Origin: Bacillus_BU sp051233475
GTDB taxonomy: Bacteria; Bacillota; Bacilli; Bacillales; Cytobacillaceae
NCBI RefSeq assembly: GCF_051233475.1
Contig: NZ_JBKFGH010000008.1
Span: 62,001-126,000 of the forward strand
DNA: 64,000 nucleotides
Reading direction: 5' to 3'
Positions 31,455 to 41,532 of this stretch are shown piece after piece (the stretch's first letter is position 1; each line of letters opens with the position of its first letter). The notes under the pieces are model-generated. The model was not told where the DNA came from. It was given only the letters and a program-made list of their open reading frames with translations, and did not search any database. The translations under genes were made by a program, and so were the position numbers.

Positions 31455-32852
31455 TTATCCGATAGAACCTTCCATCTCGAACTTGATCAAGCGATTCATT
31501 TCAACCGCATATTCCATTGGAAGTTCTTTTGTAAATGGCTCGATGAAGCCCATTACGATCATTTCTGTTGCTTCCTGTTCAGAAATACCGCGGCTCATCA
31601 AGTAGAATAATTGCTCCTCTGAAACCTTAGAAACCTTAGCTTCATGCTCTAACGAAATATTATCGTTAAAGATTTCGTTGTAAGGAATCGTATCTGAAGT
31701 AGACTGATTATCCATGATTAACGTATCACACTCAATATTTGAGCGAGCTCCTTCAGCGTTACGGCCAAAACGAACGATACCACGATACGTTACTTTACCG
31801 CCATGCTTCGAAATGGATTTCGAAACGATAGTCGATGAAGTGTTTGGTGCTAAGTGAATCATCTTAGCTCCAGCATCCTGATGCTGACCTTTTCCGGCAA
31901 TCGCAATCGATAAAGTTAACCCGCGTGCACCTTCACCTTTTAAAATAACAGCAGGATATTTCATTGTTAACTTGGAACCGATATTTCCATCGATCCATTC
32001 CATTGTTGCATTTTCTTCACAAACTGCACGCTTTGTAACGAGGTTGAACACGTTATTAGCCCAGTTTTGAATTGTCGTATAACGGCAATAAGCGCCTTTT
32101 TTAATGATAATTTCAACAACGGCACTATGAAGTGAGTTCGTTGTATAAACAGGGGCTGTACAGCCTTCAACATAGTGGACATGAGCATCTTCATCAACGA
32201 TGATCAAGGTACGCTCAAATTGTCCCATGTTTTCTGAGTTTATTCGGAAATACGCCTGTAATGGAGTATCTACCTTAACTCCCTTCGGAACATAGATGAA
32301 AGAACCGCCTGACCAAACAGCTGAATTTAATGCAGCGAATTTGTTGTCAGTTGGTGGAATAACCGTTGCCCAATGCTCACGGAAAATATCTTCATTTTCA
32401 CGTAATGCAGAATCTGTATCCTTAAAGACGATTCCAAGCGCCTCTAAGTCTTCCTTCATATTATGATAAACTACTTCAGACTCGTATTGCGCAGAAACCC
32501 CTGCTAAATACTTTTGCTCAGCCTCAGGAATTCCAAGCTTATCAAATGTTTGTTTGATTTCTTCCGGCACTTCATCCCAAGACTTTTCAGAGCGCTCTGA
32601 TGGTTTAACATAATAAGTAATTTCGTCAAAGTTTAATGAAGCTAGATCGCCGCCCCATTGAGGCATTGGCATATTGTAGAAATGCTCTAGCGACTTTAAG
32701 CGGAAATCAAGCATCCACTGCGGTTCATTTTTCATTTTTGAGATTTCCTCAACAATTTCACGGGTTAAACCGCGTTTTGATCGGAAAATGGAAACGTCTT
32801 TATCGGCGAAGCCATATTTGTAATCACCGATTTCAGGCATTTTTTTTGCCAT
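31455..32852 (-). CDS. sufB: Fe-S cluster scaffold subunit SufB
   Basis: 465 aa. Together with SufC and SufD it forms the SufBC2D scaffold on which clusters are built. SufB hallmarks are AVWSGGSFIYVPKGV, TAPVYTTNSLHSAVVEI and the C-terminal LFYLMSRGISEQEATEMIVMGFIEPF. GGAGG 9 nt before ATG 32852 fixes the start. It is last in the operon. Confidence 0.96.
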   Translation of the reverse strand: MAKKMPEIGDYKYGFADKDVSIFRSKRGLTREIVEEISKMKNEPQWMLDFRLKSLEHFYNMPMPQWGGDLASLNFDEITYYVKPSERSEKSWDEVPEEIKQTFDKLGIPEAEQKYLAGVSAQYESEVVYHNMKEDLEALGIVFKDTDSALRENEDIFREHWATVIPPTDNKFAALNSAVWSGGSFIYVPKGVKVDTPLQAYFRINSENMGQFERTLIIVDEDAHVHYVEGCTAPVYTTNSLHSAVVEIIIKKGAYCRYTTIQNWANNVFNLVTKRAVCEENATMEWIDGNIGSKLTMKYPAVILKGEGARGLTLSIAIAGKGQHQDAGAKMIHLAPNTSSTIVSKSISKHGGKVTYRGIVRFGRNAEGARSNIECDTLIMDNQSTSDTIPYNEIFNDNISLEHEAKVSKVSEEQLFYLMSRGISEQEATEMIVMGFIEPFTKELPMEYAVEMNRLIKFEMEGSIG

Positions 32853-32957
32853 CGTCGAATTCCTCCATTTCTTAATGCAGCCACCCTTGAGGGAATATTG
32901 TATCACTGCTTTAATTTTTCTAATTTATTACGAACATCTGCCATGTAACGAGATCAA

Positions 32958-33404
32958 TTACTTGTCTTTATCGGATTCTTCTTCCAGACCTTTTTCCATT
33001 GCCTTCCATGCCAGCGTTGCACATTTAATTCGAGCCGGGAATTTGCACACGCCCTGTAAAGCTTCGATATCCCCAAGATCAAGACTTTCATCGTATTCTT
33101 TCCCTTGCATAATATTTGAAAATGCATGGGAAATCTCAATCGCATCATTGATCGATTTTCCTTTTATAGCTTGAGTCATCATCGATGCGGAAGACATCGA
33201 AATCGAACAGCCTTCTCCCTCAAACTTTGCATCAACCACGATTCCGTTCTCCACCTTCATCGTTAAGCGGATTCTGTCCCCACAGGTAGGGTTGTTCATG
33301 TTGACAGTTAAACTTCCCTCTTCTAAAACCCCTTTGTTTCTTGGGTTTTTGTAGTGGTCCATGATAACTTGACGATAAAGGGTATCTAAATTATTAAAAG
33401 ACAT
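32958..33404 (-). CDS. sufU: Sulfur-relay protein SufU
   Basis: 148 aa. Zn/thiol ligands C41, D43, C66 and C128 are present (NPTCGDRI, EGEGCSIS, IKCATLAW), plus the family insertion before the third Cys that separates SufU from IscU. It accepts persulfide sulfur from SufS and passes it to SufB. AAGGAG precedes ATG 33404, which lies 11 nt inside the end of sufS, implying coupling. Confidence 0.95.
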   Translation of the reverse strand: MSFNNLDTLYRQVIMDHYKNPRNKGVLEEGSLTVNMNNPTCGDRIRLTMKVENGIVVDAKFEGEGCSISMSSASMMTQAIKGKSINDAIEISHAFSNIMQGKEYDESLDLGDIEALQGVCKFPARIKCATLAWKAMEKGLEEESDKDK

Positions 33405-34623
33405 CGCTAAAATACTCCTTTGTTTTAACAAGCCCGCTGACGAGCTTATCAATTTCCTCTTCCGTATTATACATATAGAAGCTGGCCCGCGCCGTTGCAG
33501 ATGCCTTTAACCATTTCATTAAAGGTTGAGCACAATGGTGTCCTGCTCGAACCGCAATTCCCTCAGCATCCAAAACGGTCGCTACGTCATGGGGATGAAC
33601 ATCATCTAAATTAAATGTTATGACTCCGGCGCGATTTTTCGGATCTTTAGGACCGTAAATCGTAATGCCTTCAATCGTTGACATTTTTTCCATCGCGTAT
33701 GCTGCTAATTTATGTTCATGTTCAAGGATTTGATCTAGCCCTACTTCTTGTAAAAAGTCGATCGCTACACCTAAGCCGATTGCACCAGCAATAATCGGTG
33801 TACCCCCTTCAAACTTCCAAGGGAGCTCTTTCCATGTTGAATCGTAAAGATCGACAAAATCAATCATTTCCCCGCCAAACTCAACAGGCTCCATTTTTTC
33901 AAGAAGATGCTTCTTGCCATATAAAACACCAATTCCGGTAGGACCGGCCATTTTATGGCCTGAAAAAGCTAGAAAATCGCAATCTAAATCTTGAACATCT
34001 ATTTTCATATGAGGTACACTTTGTGCCCCATCCACTACCATAATCGCCCCGTTTTCATGAGCAATTTTGGCAATTTCCTTGATTGGGTTGATCGTCCCAA
34101 GAACATTTGATACCTGCATGACCGAAACAATTTTTGTATTCGGTGTAATCGTCGCACGCACTTCGTCCAAGGAAAGCGTCCCGTCTTCCTGAAGCGGGAA
34201 GTATTTTAATGTAGCACCTGTTTGTTTTGCTACTTGCTGCCAAGGAATGATGTTACTGTGATGTTCCATATAAGTGATGATGATTTCATCACCAGGGCCA
34301 AGGTTAGCTCCACCATAGCTTCTTGCTACTAAATTTAAAGAGGTTGTCGTTCCTCGTGTAAAAATGATTTCTTGCATTGATTTCGCATTAATGAACTTAC
34401 GAACTTTCTCACGCGCTCCCTCATATCCATCGGTTGCTCTTGTTCCAAGTGTATGCACACCACGGTGAACATTGGAGTTATATTCACGATAATAGCGGTC
34501 GATCGCTTCTATGACTTGAACCGGTTTCTGTGAAGTCGCGGCGCTGTCAAGATATACAAGCGGATTCCCGTTTACTTCCTGATGTAAGATTGGAAACAAA
34601 TTTCGGATATCTTGAATGTTCAT
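33394..34623 (-). CDS. sufS: Cysteine desulfurase SufS
   Basis: 409 aa, PLP enzyme releasing sulfur from cysteine as a persulfide. PLP lysine lies in FSGHKMAGPTG; the persulfide Cys is in RAGHHCAQPLMK (group II, conserved short loop). Its ATG overlaps the sufD stop as TAATG. Confidence 0.96.
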   Translation of the reverse strand: MNIQDIRNLFPILHQEVNGNPLVYLDSAATSQKPVQVIEAIDRYYREYNSNVHRGVHTLGTRATDGYEGAREKVRKFINAKSMQEIIFTRGTTTSLNLVARSYGGANLGPGDEIIITYMEHHSNIIPWQQVAKQTGATLKYFPLQEDGTLSLDEVRATITPNTKIVSVMQVSNVLGTINPIKEIAKIAHENGAIMVVDGAQSVPHMKIDVQDLDCDFLAFSGHKMAGPTGIGVLYGKKHLLEKMEPVEFGGEMIDFVDLYDSTWKELPWKFEGGTPIIAGAIGLGVAIDFLQEVGLDQILEHEHKLAAYAMEKMSTIEGITIYGPKDPKNRAGVITFNLDDVHPHDVATVLDAEGIAVRAGHHCAQPLMKWLKASATARASFYMYNTEEEIDKLVSGLVKTKEYFSDVF

Positions 34624-35933
34624 TATTTTACTTTCCTTTCAATCACTTCAACCAACTGTTTCTTAACTCCTTCGATTGGTAATTCGTTCACAACCGGTGC
34701 TAAGAAACCGTGAATGATTAGGCGTTCTGCCTCTTTTTTAGGAATTCCACGACTCATAATATAATACAATTGAACAGGATCGACACGGCCAACAGATGCA
34801 GCATGCCCAGCAACAACATCATCCTCGTCAATCAACAGAATTGGGTTGGCGTCGCCACGAGCTTTTTCACTAAGCATCAACACGCGTGATTCCTGTTGCG
34901 CATCTGACTTTGAAGCACCATGTTCAATTTTACCAATACCATTAAAGATCGAAGAGGCGCTATCCTTCATGACGCCATGCTTAAGGATATGGCCAGTTGT
35001 ATGCTTACCGAAATGAACCACGCTAGTTGTAAAGTTCTGTGTCTGTTCACCACGACCGACAACGACTGTCTTCGTATCTCCAAATGAACCGTCACCAATT
35101 AAGTTTGTGGTATTTTCTGAAATGGTATTTCCATCGTTCATTAAACCTAATGCCCACTCAATATGTGCGTCCTTATGTGCCACACCACGGCGATTCACAT
35201 AAGTTGTAACCCCTTTCGCAAGAGTATCCACTGCACCGTATTGAACTTTGGCGTTACCGCCCGCGATAACCTCAGTTACAAGATTAAATATTCCTGCTGC
35301 TTCCGCAACCGTGGAAATATTGTTTTCAACGTATGTTACTGAGCTATTTTCTTCTGCTACTACTAAAATATGGTTGAAGAGATTAGCTTCTGCGTCATCA
35401 TGGAGGAAGACCGCTTGAATCGGTTGAGTAACTTCTACATTTTTAGGGATGTATAAGAATACTCCTCCATTGATATAAGATGCGTGTAAAGCAGTTAAAC
35501 GATGTTCATCCACTTTCACACCATTTTTCATTAAATAACGCTGAAGAAGATCCCCATGCTCGCGTGCAGCTGTAAAAATATCAGTAAAAATAACGCCTGC
35601 CTCTTGAACTTCCTTAGATAATGACAAATATGCAGGGCGGTTATTTCGTTGAATATATAAGTTGTTACTTGTAGAATCTAAATCAATTAACGCCTTTACA
35701 TCTTGTGGAAGATCATTTAGTGACGCGAAATCCTCGCTTTTTACAATATGCTTTGAAAAATCGGTAAAGTTCCACTTGTCGATTTTTGTTTTATCCGGTC
35801 TTGGCATCGGCAGAATTTCAGCTTTCGCCAATGCCTGTGTACGAAATTCAGTTAACCAGGCTGGTTCGCCCATTTCTTTTGAAAAAGAACTGATATAGTC
35901 CTGATCAAACGGTAATTTTATTTCAGTTGTCAT
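34623..35933 (-). CDS. sufD: Fe-S assembly protein SufD
   Basis: 436 aa, paralogue of SufB: GGVFLYIPKNVEVTQPIQAV, VVHFGKHTTGHILKHGVMKD and LYYIMSRGIPKKEAERLIIHGFLAPV. It forms the scaffold with SufB and SufC. It follows sufC by 17 bp. Confidence 0.95.
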   Translation of the reverse strand: MTTEIKLPFDQDYISSFSKEMGEPAWLTEFRTQALAKAEILPMPRPDKTKIDKWNFTDFSKHIVKSEDFASLNDLPQDVKALIDLDSTSNNLYIQRNNRPAYLSLSKEVQEAGVIFTDIFTAAREHGDLLQRYLMKNGVKVDEHRLTALHASYINGGVFLYIPKNVEVTQPIQAVFLHDDAEANLFNHILVVAEENSSVTYVENNISTVAEAAGIFNLVTEVIAGGNAKVQYGAVDTLAKGVTTYVNRRGVAHKDAHIEWALGLMNDGNTISENTTNLIGDGSFGDTKTVVVGRGEQTQNFTTSVVHFGKHTTGHILKHGVMKDSASSIFNGIGKIEHGASKSDAQQESRVLMLSEKARGDANPILLIDEDDVVAGHAASVGRVDPVQLYYIMSRGIPKKEAERLIIHGFLAPVVNELPIEGVKKQLVEVIERKVK

Positions 35934-35950
35934 ATTAATCCCCCCAACGC

Positions 35951-36736
35951 TTACGCTTCTTGCTCAACTGTTTCGTCTTCAATTCCTAGTTCTTTCTTGA
36001 TCCAGTCGTATCCTTCTGCTTCTAAGCGTTGTGCTAATTCAGGTCCGCCGGACTTAACTACGCGACCTTGCATCATAACGTGAACGAAGTCAGGAGTAAT
36101 ATAGTTTAAAAGGCGTTGATAGTGAGTGATAACCAAACAGCCAAAATTTTCTCCGCGCATTTCATTAATTCCCTTTGAAACAACTTTCAAGGCATCAATA
36201 TCTAATCCGGAGTCAATCTCGTCTAAAATAGCGATTTTTGGTTCAATCATCATTAATTGAAGAATCTCGTTACGCTTCTTTTCACCGCCTGAGAACCCTT
36301 CATTTAAATAACGCTGTGCCATATCTGGGTCCATTTCAAGGAACTCCATTTTAGAATCCATTTGGCGAATGAATTTCATTAAAGAAACTTCTTTTCCTTC
36401 TTCACGACGGCTGTTAATAGCTGAACGTAAGAAATCAGCATTTGTTACTCCATTAATCTCACTTGGGTACTGCATAGCGAGAAAAAGACCAGCACGTGCA
36501 CGTTCGTCTACTTCCATTTCTAAAACATTTTGGCCATCCAATTCAATCGAACCTTGTGTCACTTCATATTTAGGATGTCCCATGATTGCTGAAGATAGAG
36601 TCGACTTTCCTGTACCGTTCGGACCCATGATAGCATGGAATTCTCCGCCTTTAATCTCTAAATTTACACCCTTTAAAATTTCTTTCCCCTCAATCGAAAC
36701 ATGAAGATCTTTAATTGTTAAAGTTGATCCTGCCAT
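35951..36736 (-). CDS. sufC: Fe-S assembly ATPase SufC
   Basis: 261-aa ABC-type ATPase, soluble. Walker A GPNGTGKST, signature FSGGEKKR and Walker B IAILDEIDSGLD are intact. It powers the conformational change of SufB/SufD. First gene of the operon, with GGAGG 8 nt before the ATG. Confidence 0.96.
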   Translation of the reverse strand: MAGSTLTIKDLHVSIEGKEILKGVNLEIKGGEFHAIMGPNGTGKSTLSSAIMGHPKYEVTQGSIELDGQNVLEMEVDERARAGLFLAMQYPSEINGVTNADFLRSAINSRREEGKEVSLMKFIRQMDSKMEFLEMDPDMAQRYLNEGFSGGEKKRNEILQLMMIEPKIAILDEIDSGLDIDALKVVSKGINEMRGENFGCLVITHYQRLLNYITPDFVHVMMQGRVVKSGGPELAQRLEAEGYDWIKKELGIEDETVEQEA

Positions 36737-37108
36737 TTATAAATACCTCCATCACTTTGTATCTTTCAGCTTAATGAGCTGCGATTTTTTCATTCTCAAT
36801 TTATTCTCATTACAATCTTATAACAAATGAAAACTGATATCAACATTTTAGCAGTAATAACATTTTTCTTTATATAGAACGAATAAAGATGAATAAAGAA
36901 CAACTTTGGAATAATATCTACTATTTTTTCCTGATTACCTCTTTTCATGTATCATGCCTACAATGATAATTTCACCATATCTATTCTATCAAAATATCGG
37001 AAAGCTGACCCCTTTTTTGAGTCAGCCTTGGGGTTTTTTTTATCTTAACTGAACCTTTTCGTTTATTCCTTGTTTTAAATCAATTTTAACAAGATTTTAG
37101 TTTATTTA
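36737..37108. other. Intergenic suf leader / metQ downstream region
   Basis: About 370 bp without a credible gene. It should hold the sufC promoter (minus strand); candidates such as TTGTTA-17-TAAATT are weak. On the plus strand GCTGAC-N11-GTCAGC (37007-37029) is followed by CTTGGGG and T8, which looks like a rho-independent terminator for a transcript with no annotated gene. Confidence 0.4.
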
Positions 37109-37143
37109 GAAAAAAGAGGGCCAGTGCAAGCACTGAACCCTCT
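37109..37143 (-). terminator. Terminator of metNIQ
   Basis: AGAGGG-C-CAGTGC / GCACTG-AA-CCCTCT stem, placed right after the metQ stop with T residues on the minus strand. Confidence 0.8.
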
Positions 37144-37154
37144 GTTTAATGCAT

Positions 37155-37997
37155 TTATTGAGCTAATAAAACAACACCTTTGTATTTTTCATTAATGAAT
37201 TCTTGAATCTCATCAGATTTAAGAACTTCAACAAGTGTTTTAATTTCCTCGCGATTCTTATCTTCAGAACGAACCACAACTAGGTTCGCAGGTACAATGT
37301 CAGCAGCTTCAAATCCATTTTTCAAGCCGTACTTATTTGCGTCAATCCCGCCTTCTAATGCATAGTTACCATTGATGACAACTGCATCACCTTCACCATT
37401 TTCAAAAGATGAAGCCAATAGCTTTGCTTCAATAAGCGTTCCGAAATCAAGTTTCTTCGGATTTTCCACGATATCTTCTACTCTAGCGTTAGCGCCAACG
37501 CCTTTTTTAAGCTTAATTAAGCCAGCTTTTTCAAAAATAGGTAAAATACGACCATGGTCACTTAATGAATTACTCATAATAATTTTTGCACCTTCAGGAA
37601 GGTCCTTTATATCTTTATATTTCTTTGAATAAATTCCGATTGGTTCTTTGTGGATTTCGCCAACACTTACAAAATCATAATCTTTATTTTGTTCCATTTC
37701 TAGCTCTAAGTAACCAGGTGTTTGGAAATAGTTTGCATCAAGCTCTTTATCTCTTAAAGCAACGTTAGGTAGGATATAGTCTGTGAATACCTTTACTTCT
37801 AGGTCAATTCCTTTTTCCTTTAAAAGAGGCTTTGCAGCTTCAAGTACCTCAGCATGAGGAACAGCTGTTGCTCCAACTACTAAAGTTTTATTGCCATCCT
37901 TTTTGTCTTTCTTTGCAGTGTCATCGTCCCCGCCACCGCAAGCTGTTAACGTGAAAGCTAGTAATGCAACCAAGAATAAACTTAATAATTTTTTCAT
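37155..37997 (-). CDS. metQ: Methionine-binding lipoprotein MetQ
   Basis: 280 aa, NlpA family. Signal peptide ends in LTAC (lipid Cys20), then GGGDDD. Conserved ATAVPHAEVLEAAKPLL, DYILPNVALRDKELDANYFQT and ELDANYFQTPGYL segments bind methionine. It delivers methionine to MetI/MetN. Preceded by GGAGGGA. Confidence 0.95.
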   Translation of the reverse strand: MKKLLSLFLVALLAFTLTACGGGDDDTAKKDKKDGNKTLVVGATAVPHAEVLEAAKPLLKEKGIDLEVKVFTDYILPNVALRDKELDANYFQTPGYLELEMEQNKDYDFVSVGEIHKEPIGIYSKKYKDIKDLPEGAKIIMSNSLSDHGRILPIFEKAGLIKLKKGVGANARVEDIVENPKKLDFGTLIEAKLLASSFENGEGDAVVINGNYALEGGIDANKYGLKNGFEAADIVPANLVVVRSEDKNREEIKTLVEVLKSDEIQEFINEKYKGVVLLAQ

Positions 37998-38012
37998 CCT
38001 TATTCCCTCCTG

Positions 38013-38678
38013 TTATCGTTTGTCTGTTTTTTTTGTAAAATAATCTCCAATAAATTGGATGATAAATACTAAAATTAAAATGGCAACAGTTGCTACAAAT
38101 GTAACCTCCGGACGATTACGTTGGAACCCTTCCAGATAAGCAAAGTGTCCAAGTCCTCCAGCTCCAATTACTCCGGCCATTGCCGTAAAACTTACTAACG
38201 AAATTGCCGTAACAGTTATCCCCGAAATTAAAGCCGGTAACGATTCCGGAATTAATACTTTTAAAATGATGTGGGCGTGTGTTGCCCCCATCGATTGTGA
38301 TGCTTCAATAACCCCTTTATCAATTTCCCTTAGGGCGATCTCAACCATTCGAGCGAAAAACGGTGCCGCTCCGATAATTAACGCAGGCAATGCCGCTTCC
38401 GCCCCCAACATCGTTCCTAACAATAGTTTCGTAAAAGGAATTAATAGAACGATTAAGATAATAAAAGGAATCGAGCGGAAAATATTTACGAAAGCTGCAA
38501 TAATGACATTAATAAAGCGATTCTCCCATATGTTTCCCTTATCGGTTAAAAATAACAACAAACCTAGCAGTAACCCTAATATAAACGTTGCCAACACCGA
38601 AATGGATGTCATATAAATCGTTTCTTTTGTTGCTTCTATTAATAAATCCCATTTTACTGTTTCAAATAGATTAGTCAT
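38013..38678 (-). CDS. metI: Methionine ABC transporter permease MetI (MetP)
   Basis: 221 aa with five membrane segments. EAA-loop region IGAAPFFARMVEIALREIDKGVIEASQSMGATHAHII contacts MetN. Its ATG lies 8 nt inside the metN 3' end, so it is translationally coupled. Confidence 0.95.
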   Translation of the reverse strand: MTNLFETVKWDLLIEATKETIYMTSISVLATFILGLLLGLLLFLTDKGNIWENRFINVIIAAFVNIFRSIPFIILIVLLIPFTKLLLGTMLGAEAALPALIIGAAPFFARMVEIALREIDKGVIEASQSMGATHAHIILKVLIPESLPALISGITVTAISLVSFTAMAGVIGAGGLGHFAYLEGFQRNRPEVTFVATVAILILVFIIQFIGDYFTKKTDKR

Positions 38679-39696
38679 TACGAATCACCTCCACCCCTAC
38701 TTGCTGGGAGTGAATAAAGTCAATCGCCTTATCTATTTCTGACTTTTCGCCATCAAGATGTATAAACAATGTTCCATAGGAACCCGTTTGTGTTTGTGAA
38801 ATTTTCCCTTGCAGAATCGTTACCGTTAAGGCAAATTGCCGGATAAGGTTAGCAATTACTGGCTGTTCCGCAGCTTCCCCAACAAAAGTTAGCTGGACAA
38901 CCTGTCCACTTGGATAGCGCTTCAACAGATGCTCGACTGTTTCTTTTGTTTCCTCTGGCTCAGTCACTTGCTTAACAAAACGCTTCGTAATTGGCTGGAC
39001 CGGATTTTTAAATACCTCTAACACCGGACCAAGCTCAACAATCCTTCCATCCTCCATAACCGCGACACGGTGGCATATTTTTCTGATAACATGCATTTCG
39101 TGTGTAATGAGGACGATCGTAAGCCCTAACCGTTTATTAATATCAACTAATAAATCTAAAATTGAATCAGTTGTTTGCGGGTCTAAGGCAGATGTCGCTT
39201 CGTCACAAAGCAATACCTTTGGGTTATTCGCCAGTGCTCTGGCAATCCCAACTCTCTGCTTTTGGCCGCCGCTTAGCTGTGCTGGATAGGCATCTTCTCT
39301 ACCCTCAAGTCCGACTAATTTAATTAATTCATCAACGCGTTTGACCCGCTCTTGTTTCGAAACACCTGCAATTTCAAGTGGAAATGCGATGTTTTCACGA
39401 ACGGTTCTTGACCAAAGCAAGTTAAAGTGTTGAAAGATCATGCTTATTTCTTGTCGGGCCTGTCTGAGTTCATTTCCTTTTATTTTGGAAACCTCACGTC
39501 CAGCTACATTAATCGTACCTTCTGTCGGGATCTCAAGTCCGTTAAGCATTCGGATTAATGTACTTTTTCCGGCTCCGCTATAGCCAATGACACCGAAGAT
39601 TTCTCCTTCTTTTACCTCTAAATTCACATTATCGACGGCAACAACACGTCCTGATTTAGAAGGATAAATCTTTTTTACTCCATTTATAGAAATCAT
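38671..39696 (-). CDS. metN: Methionine ABC transporter ATPase MetN
   Basis: 341 aa. Walker A GYSGAGKST, signature LSGGQKQR, Walker B VLLCDEATSALD, and a C-terminal NIL/ACT-like domain (from about residue 265) that binds methionine and inhibits uptake. GAGGGTGA precedes the ATG. First gene of the operon, under the SAM riboswitch upstream. Confidence 0.96.
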   Translation of the reverse strand: MISINGVKKIYPSKSGRVVAVDNVNLEVKEGEIFGVIGYSGAGKSTLIRMLNGLEIPTEGTINVAGREVSKIKGNELRQARQEISMIFQHFNLLWSRTVRENIAFPLEIAGVSKQERVKRVDELIKLVGLEGREDAYPAQLSGGQKQRVGIARALANNPKVLLCDEATSALDPQTTDSILDLLVDINKRLGLTIVLITHEMHVIRKICHRVAVMEDGRIVELGPVLEVFKNPVQPITKRFVKQVTEPEETKETVEHLLKRYPSGQVVQLTFVGEAAEQPVIANLIRQFALTVTILQGKISQTQTGSYGTLFIHLDGEKSEIDKAIDFIHSQQVGVEVIRND

Positions 39697-39880
39697 AGGA
39701 TCACCCTCTTTTTTCTTTATAGCCCTTGTAAAAAAACGGATTGTATCTCATTATGTTTTGAATGTTCTTAACTATTCATTCATAACGATTCAATAGATTG
39801 ACAAGCTATCCCTTTCAATCTATATGCATTTCCTTTGCAAATGCTATTGCAATGTAACTAAGCATTGATTCTGAAATAAT

Positions 39881-40050
39881 AAAAAATGCCTCTCTGCAGA
39901 TAAGCAGAAAGGCATAGTAATGTTCTATTCCCTTCTCTCATCTTCCAAAGCGTCTGCTTTGTGTGAATTGGCACCTTTTCAAATTGCATCGAGCAATTTG
40001 ACGGTTGCCGGGCTTCATAGGGCACGTCCCTCCACCTCTCTTGATAAGAG
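39881..40050 (-). ncRNA. SAM-I riboswitch (S-box) of metNIQ
   Basis: On the minus strand it begins CTCTTATCAAGAGAGGTGGA and carries GCCCTATGAAGCCCGGCAAC and AAGGTGCCAATTC, all S-box hallmarks. The leader ends in a strong terminator (TGCCTTTCTGC / GCAGAGAGGCA then T6) at 39881-39914. SAM binding would favour termination and shut off methionine uptake. Confidence 0.95.
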
Positions 40051-40179
40051 CAAATATATTTATTATTTTTAAAATTTCCGATAACAAACTTAGCTATGAA
40101 AGTGATTTTATCACGGAGTAAAAATAGGTGTCAATATATTTTTTATACTAAAATAATTTTTCTGACAAATTCGATAACC

Positions 40180-41487
40180 TTATTCTATTGAGGATAACCC
40201 AGTAGCTTCTTTAATCGCTTGTTCAAGGTCCTCGATTAGATCCTCCACATTTTCAATTCCAATTGATAGTCGAATAAGATCCTCTGGTACACCAGCTGCT
40301 GCCAAGCCTTCTTCGTCTAATTGCTGGTGAGTCGTGCTTGCAGGATGGATGACTAAACTTTTTGCATCGCCTACATTGGCTACATGGGTCCAAAGATTTA
40401 ATTCATTAATAAATTTCGCCCCTGCTTCTCGGCCACCTTCAATTCCAAAGACAACGACAGAACCTGGACCTTTTGGCAAATATTTATCAGCAAGCGCTTT
40501 GTCAGGATGCCCCTCATTACCAGGATATAAAATCCATTTAACTGCAGGATGAGCATCTAGATATTCAATAATTTTTTTCGTATTAGCGATATGCTCCTTC
40601 ATACGAACATGGAGTGTCTCCAATCCTAATGTAATCTGGAAAGCATTAAGCGGACTAAGAGCAGGCCCCATATCTCTCAATAACTGAACTCTTGCTTTTA
40701 CGATATATGCAGCAGCTCCAATTGCTTCGCTATAGACAATATCATGGTAGCTTGGATCAGGCTGTACAAAGCCTGGGAACTTGCCTGTACCCCAATCAAA
40801 TTTTCCGCCATCCACGATGACTCCGCCCATGGTCGTTCCATTGCCGCCTAACCATTTAGTTGCAGAGTGGATAACAATATCAGCACCAAATTCAATTGGC
40901 TTTAATAAATAAGGTGTTGCAAAGGTATTATCTACGATTAGCGGAACGCCTGCTTCATGAGCAATTTCCGCCACTTTTTCAATATCTAATATTCTTAAGC
41001 TTGGATTTCCGATCGTTTCAGCGAATACAGCCTTAGTTTTGTCCGTGATCGCTGCTCTGAAGTTTTCAGGATCCTCAGCATTAACGAACTTAACATTTAT
41101 TCCATATTTAGGAAGGGTTATCGCAAACAGATTGTATGTACCTCCGTAAAGAGTGGAAGCAGCGACAATTTCATCGCCAGCCTGGGCAACATTTAAAATG
41201 GCGATGGTAATGGCTGACATTCCGCTTGCTAATGCTAAGGCACCGATTCCCCCTTCTAATAATGCGACTCTTTCTTCAAGAACGGTAACGGTTGGGTTAT
41301 GTATACGGGTATAAATATAACCTGGCTCTTTTAGAGCAAATAAATTAGCAGCGTGTTCTGTATTTTCGAATTGGTAGGCATTGCTCATGTAGATGGGAAC
41401 CGCTCTTGCCCCGGTTACTGGGTCTGGAGCTAATCCTCCATGTACACTTAAAGTCTCGAAACGATAATTCTTTTGTTTTTCACTCAT
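40180..41487 (-). CDS. metY: O-acetylhomoserine sulfhydrylase
   Basis: 435 aa, Cys/Met metabolism PLP family. The PLP lysine lies in IVIHSATKWLGGNGTTMGG. Length and FETLSVHGGLAPDPVTGARAVPIY match MetY enzymes making homocysteine from O-acetylhomoserine and sulfide, rather than the shorter cystathionine synthases. GGGGAGA about 8 nt before ATG 41487 sets the start; the long upstream extension is a reading-through of repeat DNA. Controlled by its own SAM riboswitch. Confidence 0.93.
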   Translation of the reverse strand: MSEKQKNYRFETLSVHGGLAPDPVTGARAVPIYMSNAYQFENTEHAANLFALKEPGYIYTRIHNPTVTVLEERVALLEGGIGALALASGMSAITIAILNVAQAGDEIVAASTLYGGTYNLFAITLPKYGINVKFVNAEDPENFRAAITDKTKAVFAETIGNPSLRILDIEKVAEIAHEAGVPLIVDNTFATPYLLKPIEFGADIVIHSATKWLGGNGTTMGGVIVDGGKFDWGTGKFPGFVQPDPSYHDIVYSEAIGAAAYIVKARVQLLRDMGPALSPLNAFQITLGLETLHVRMKEHIANTKKIIEYLDAHPAVKWILYPGNEGHPDKALADKYLPKGPGSVVVFGIEGGREAGAKFINELNLWTHVANVGDAKSLVIHPASTTHQQLDEEGLAAAGVPEDLIRLSIGIENVEDLIEDLEQAIKEATGLSSIE

Positions 41488-41532
41488 TCTCTTTCTCTCC
41501 CCTAATATTTTTTTAGGCTTTGTTAAATTTGT

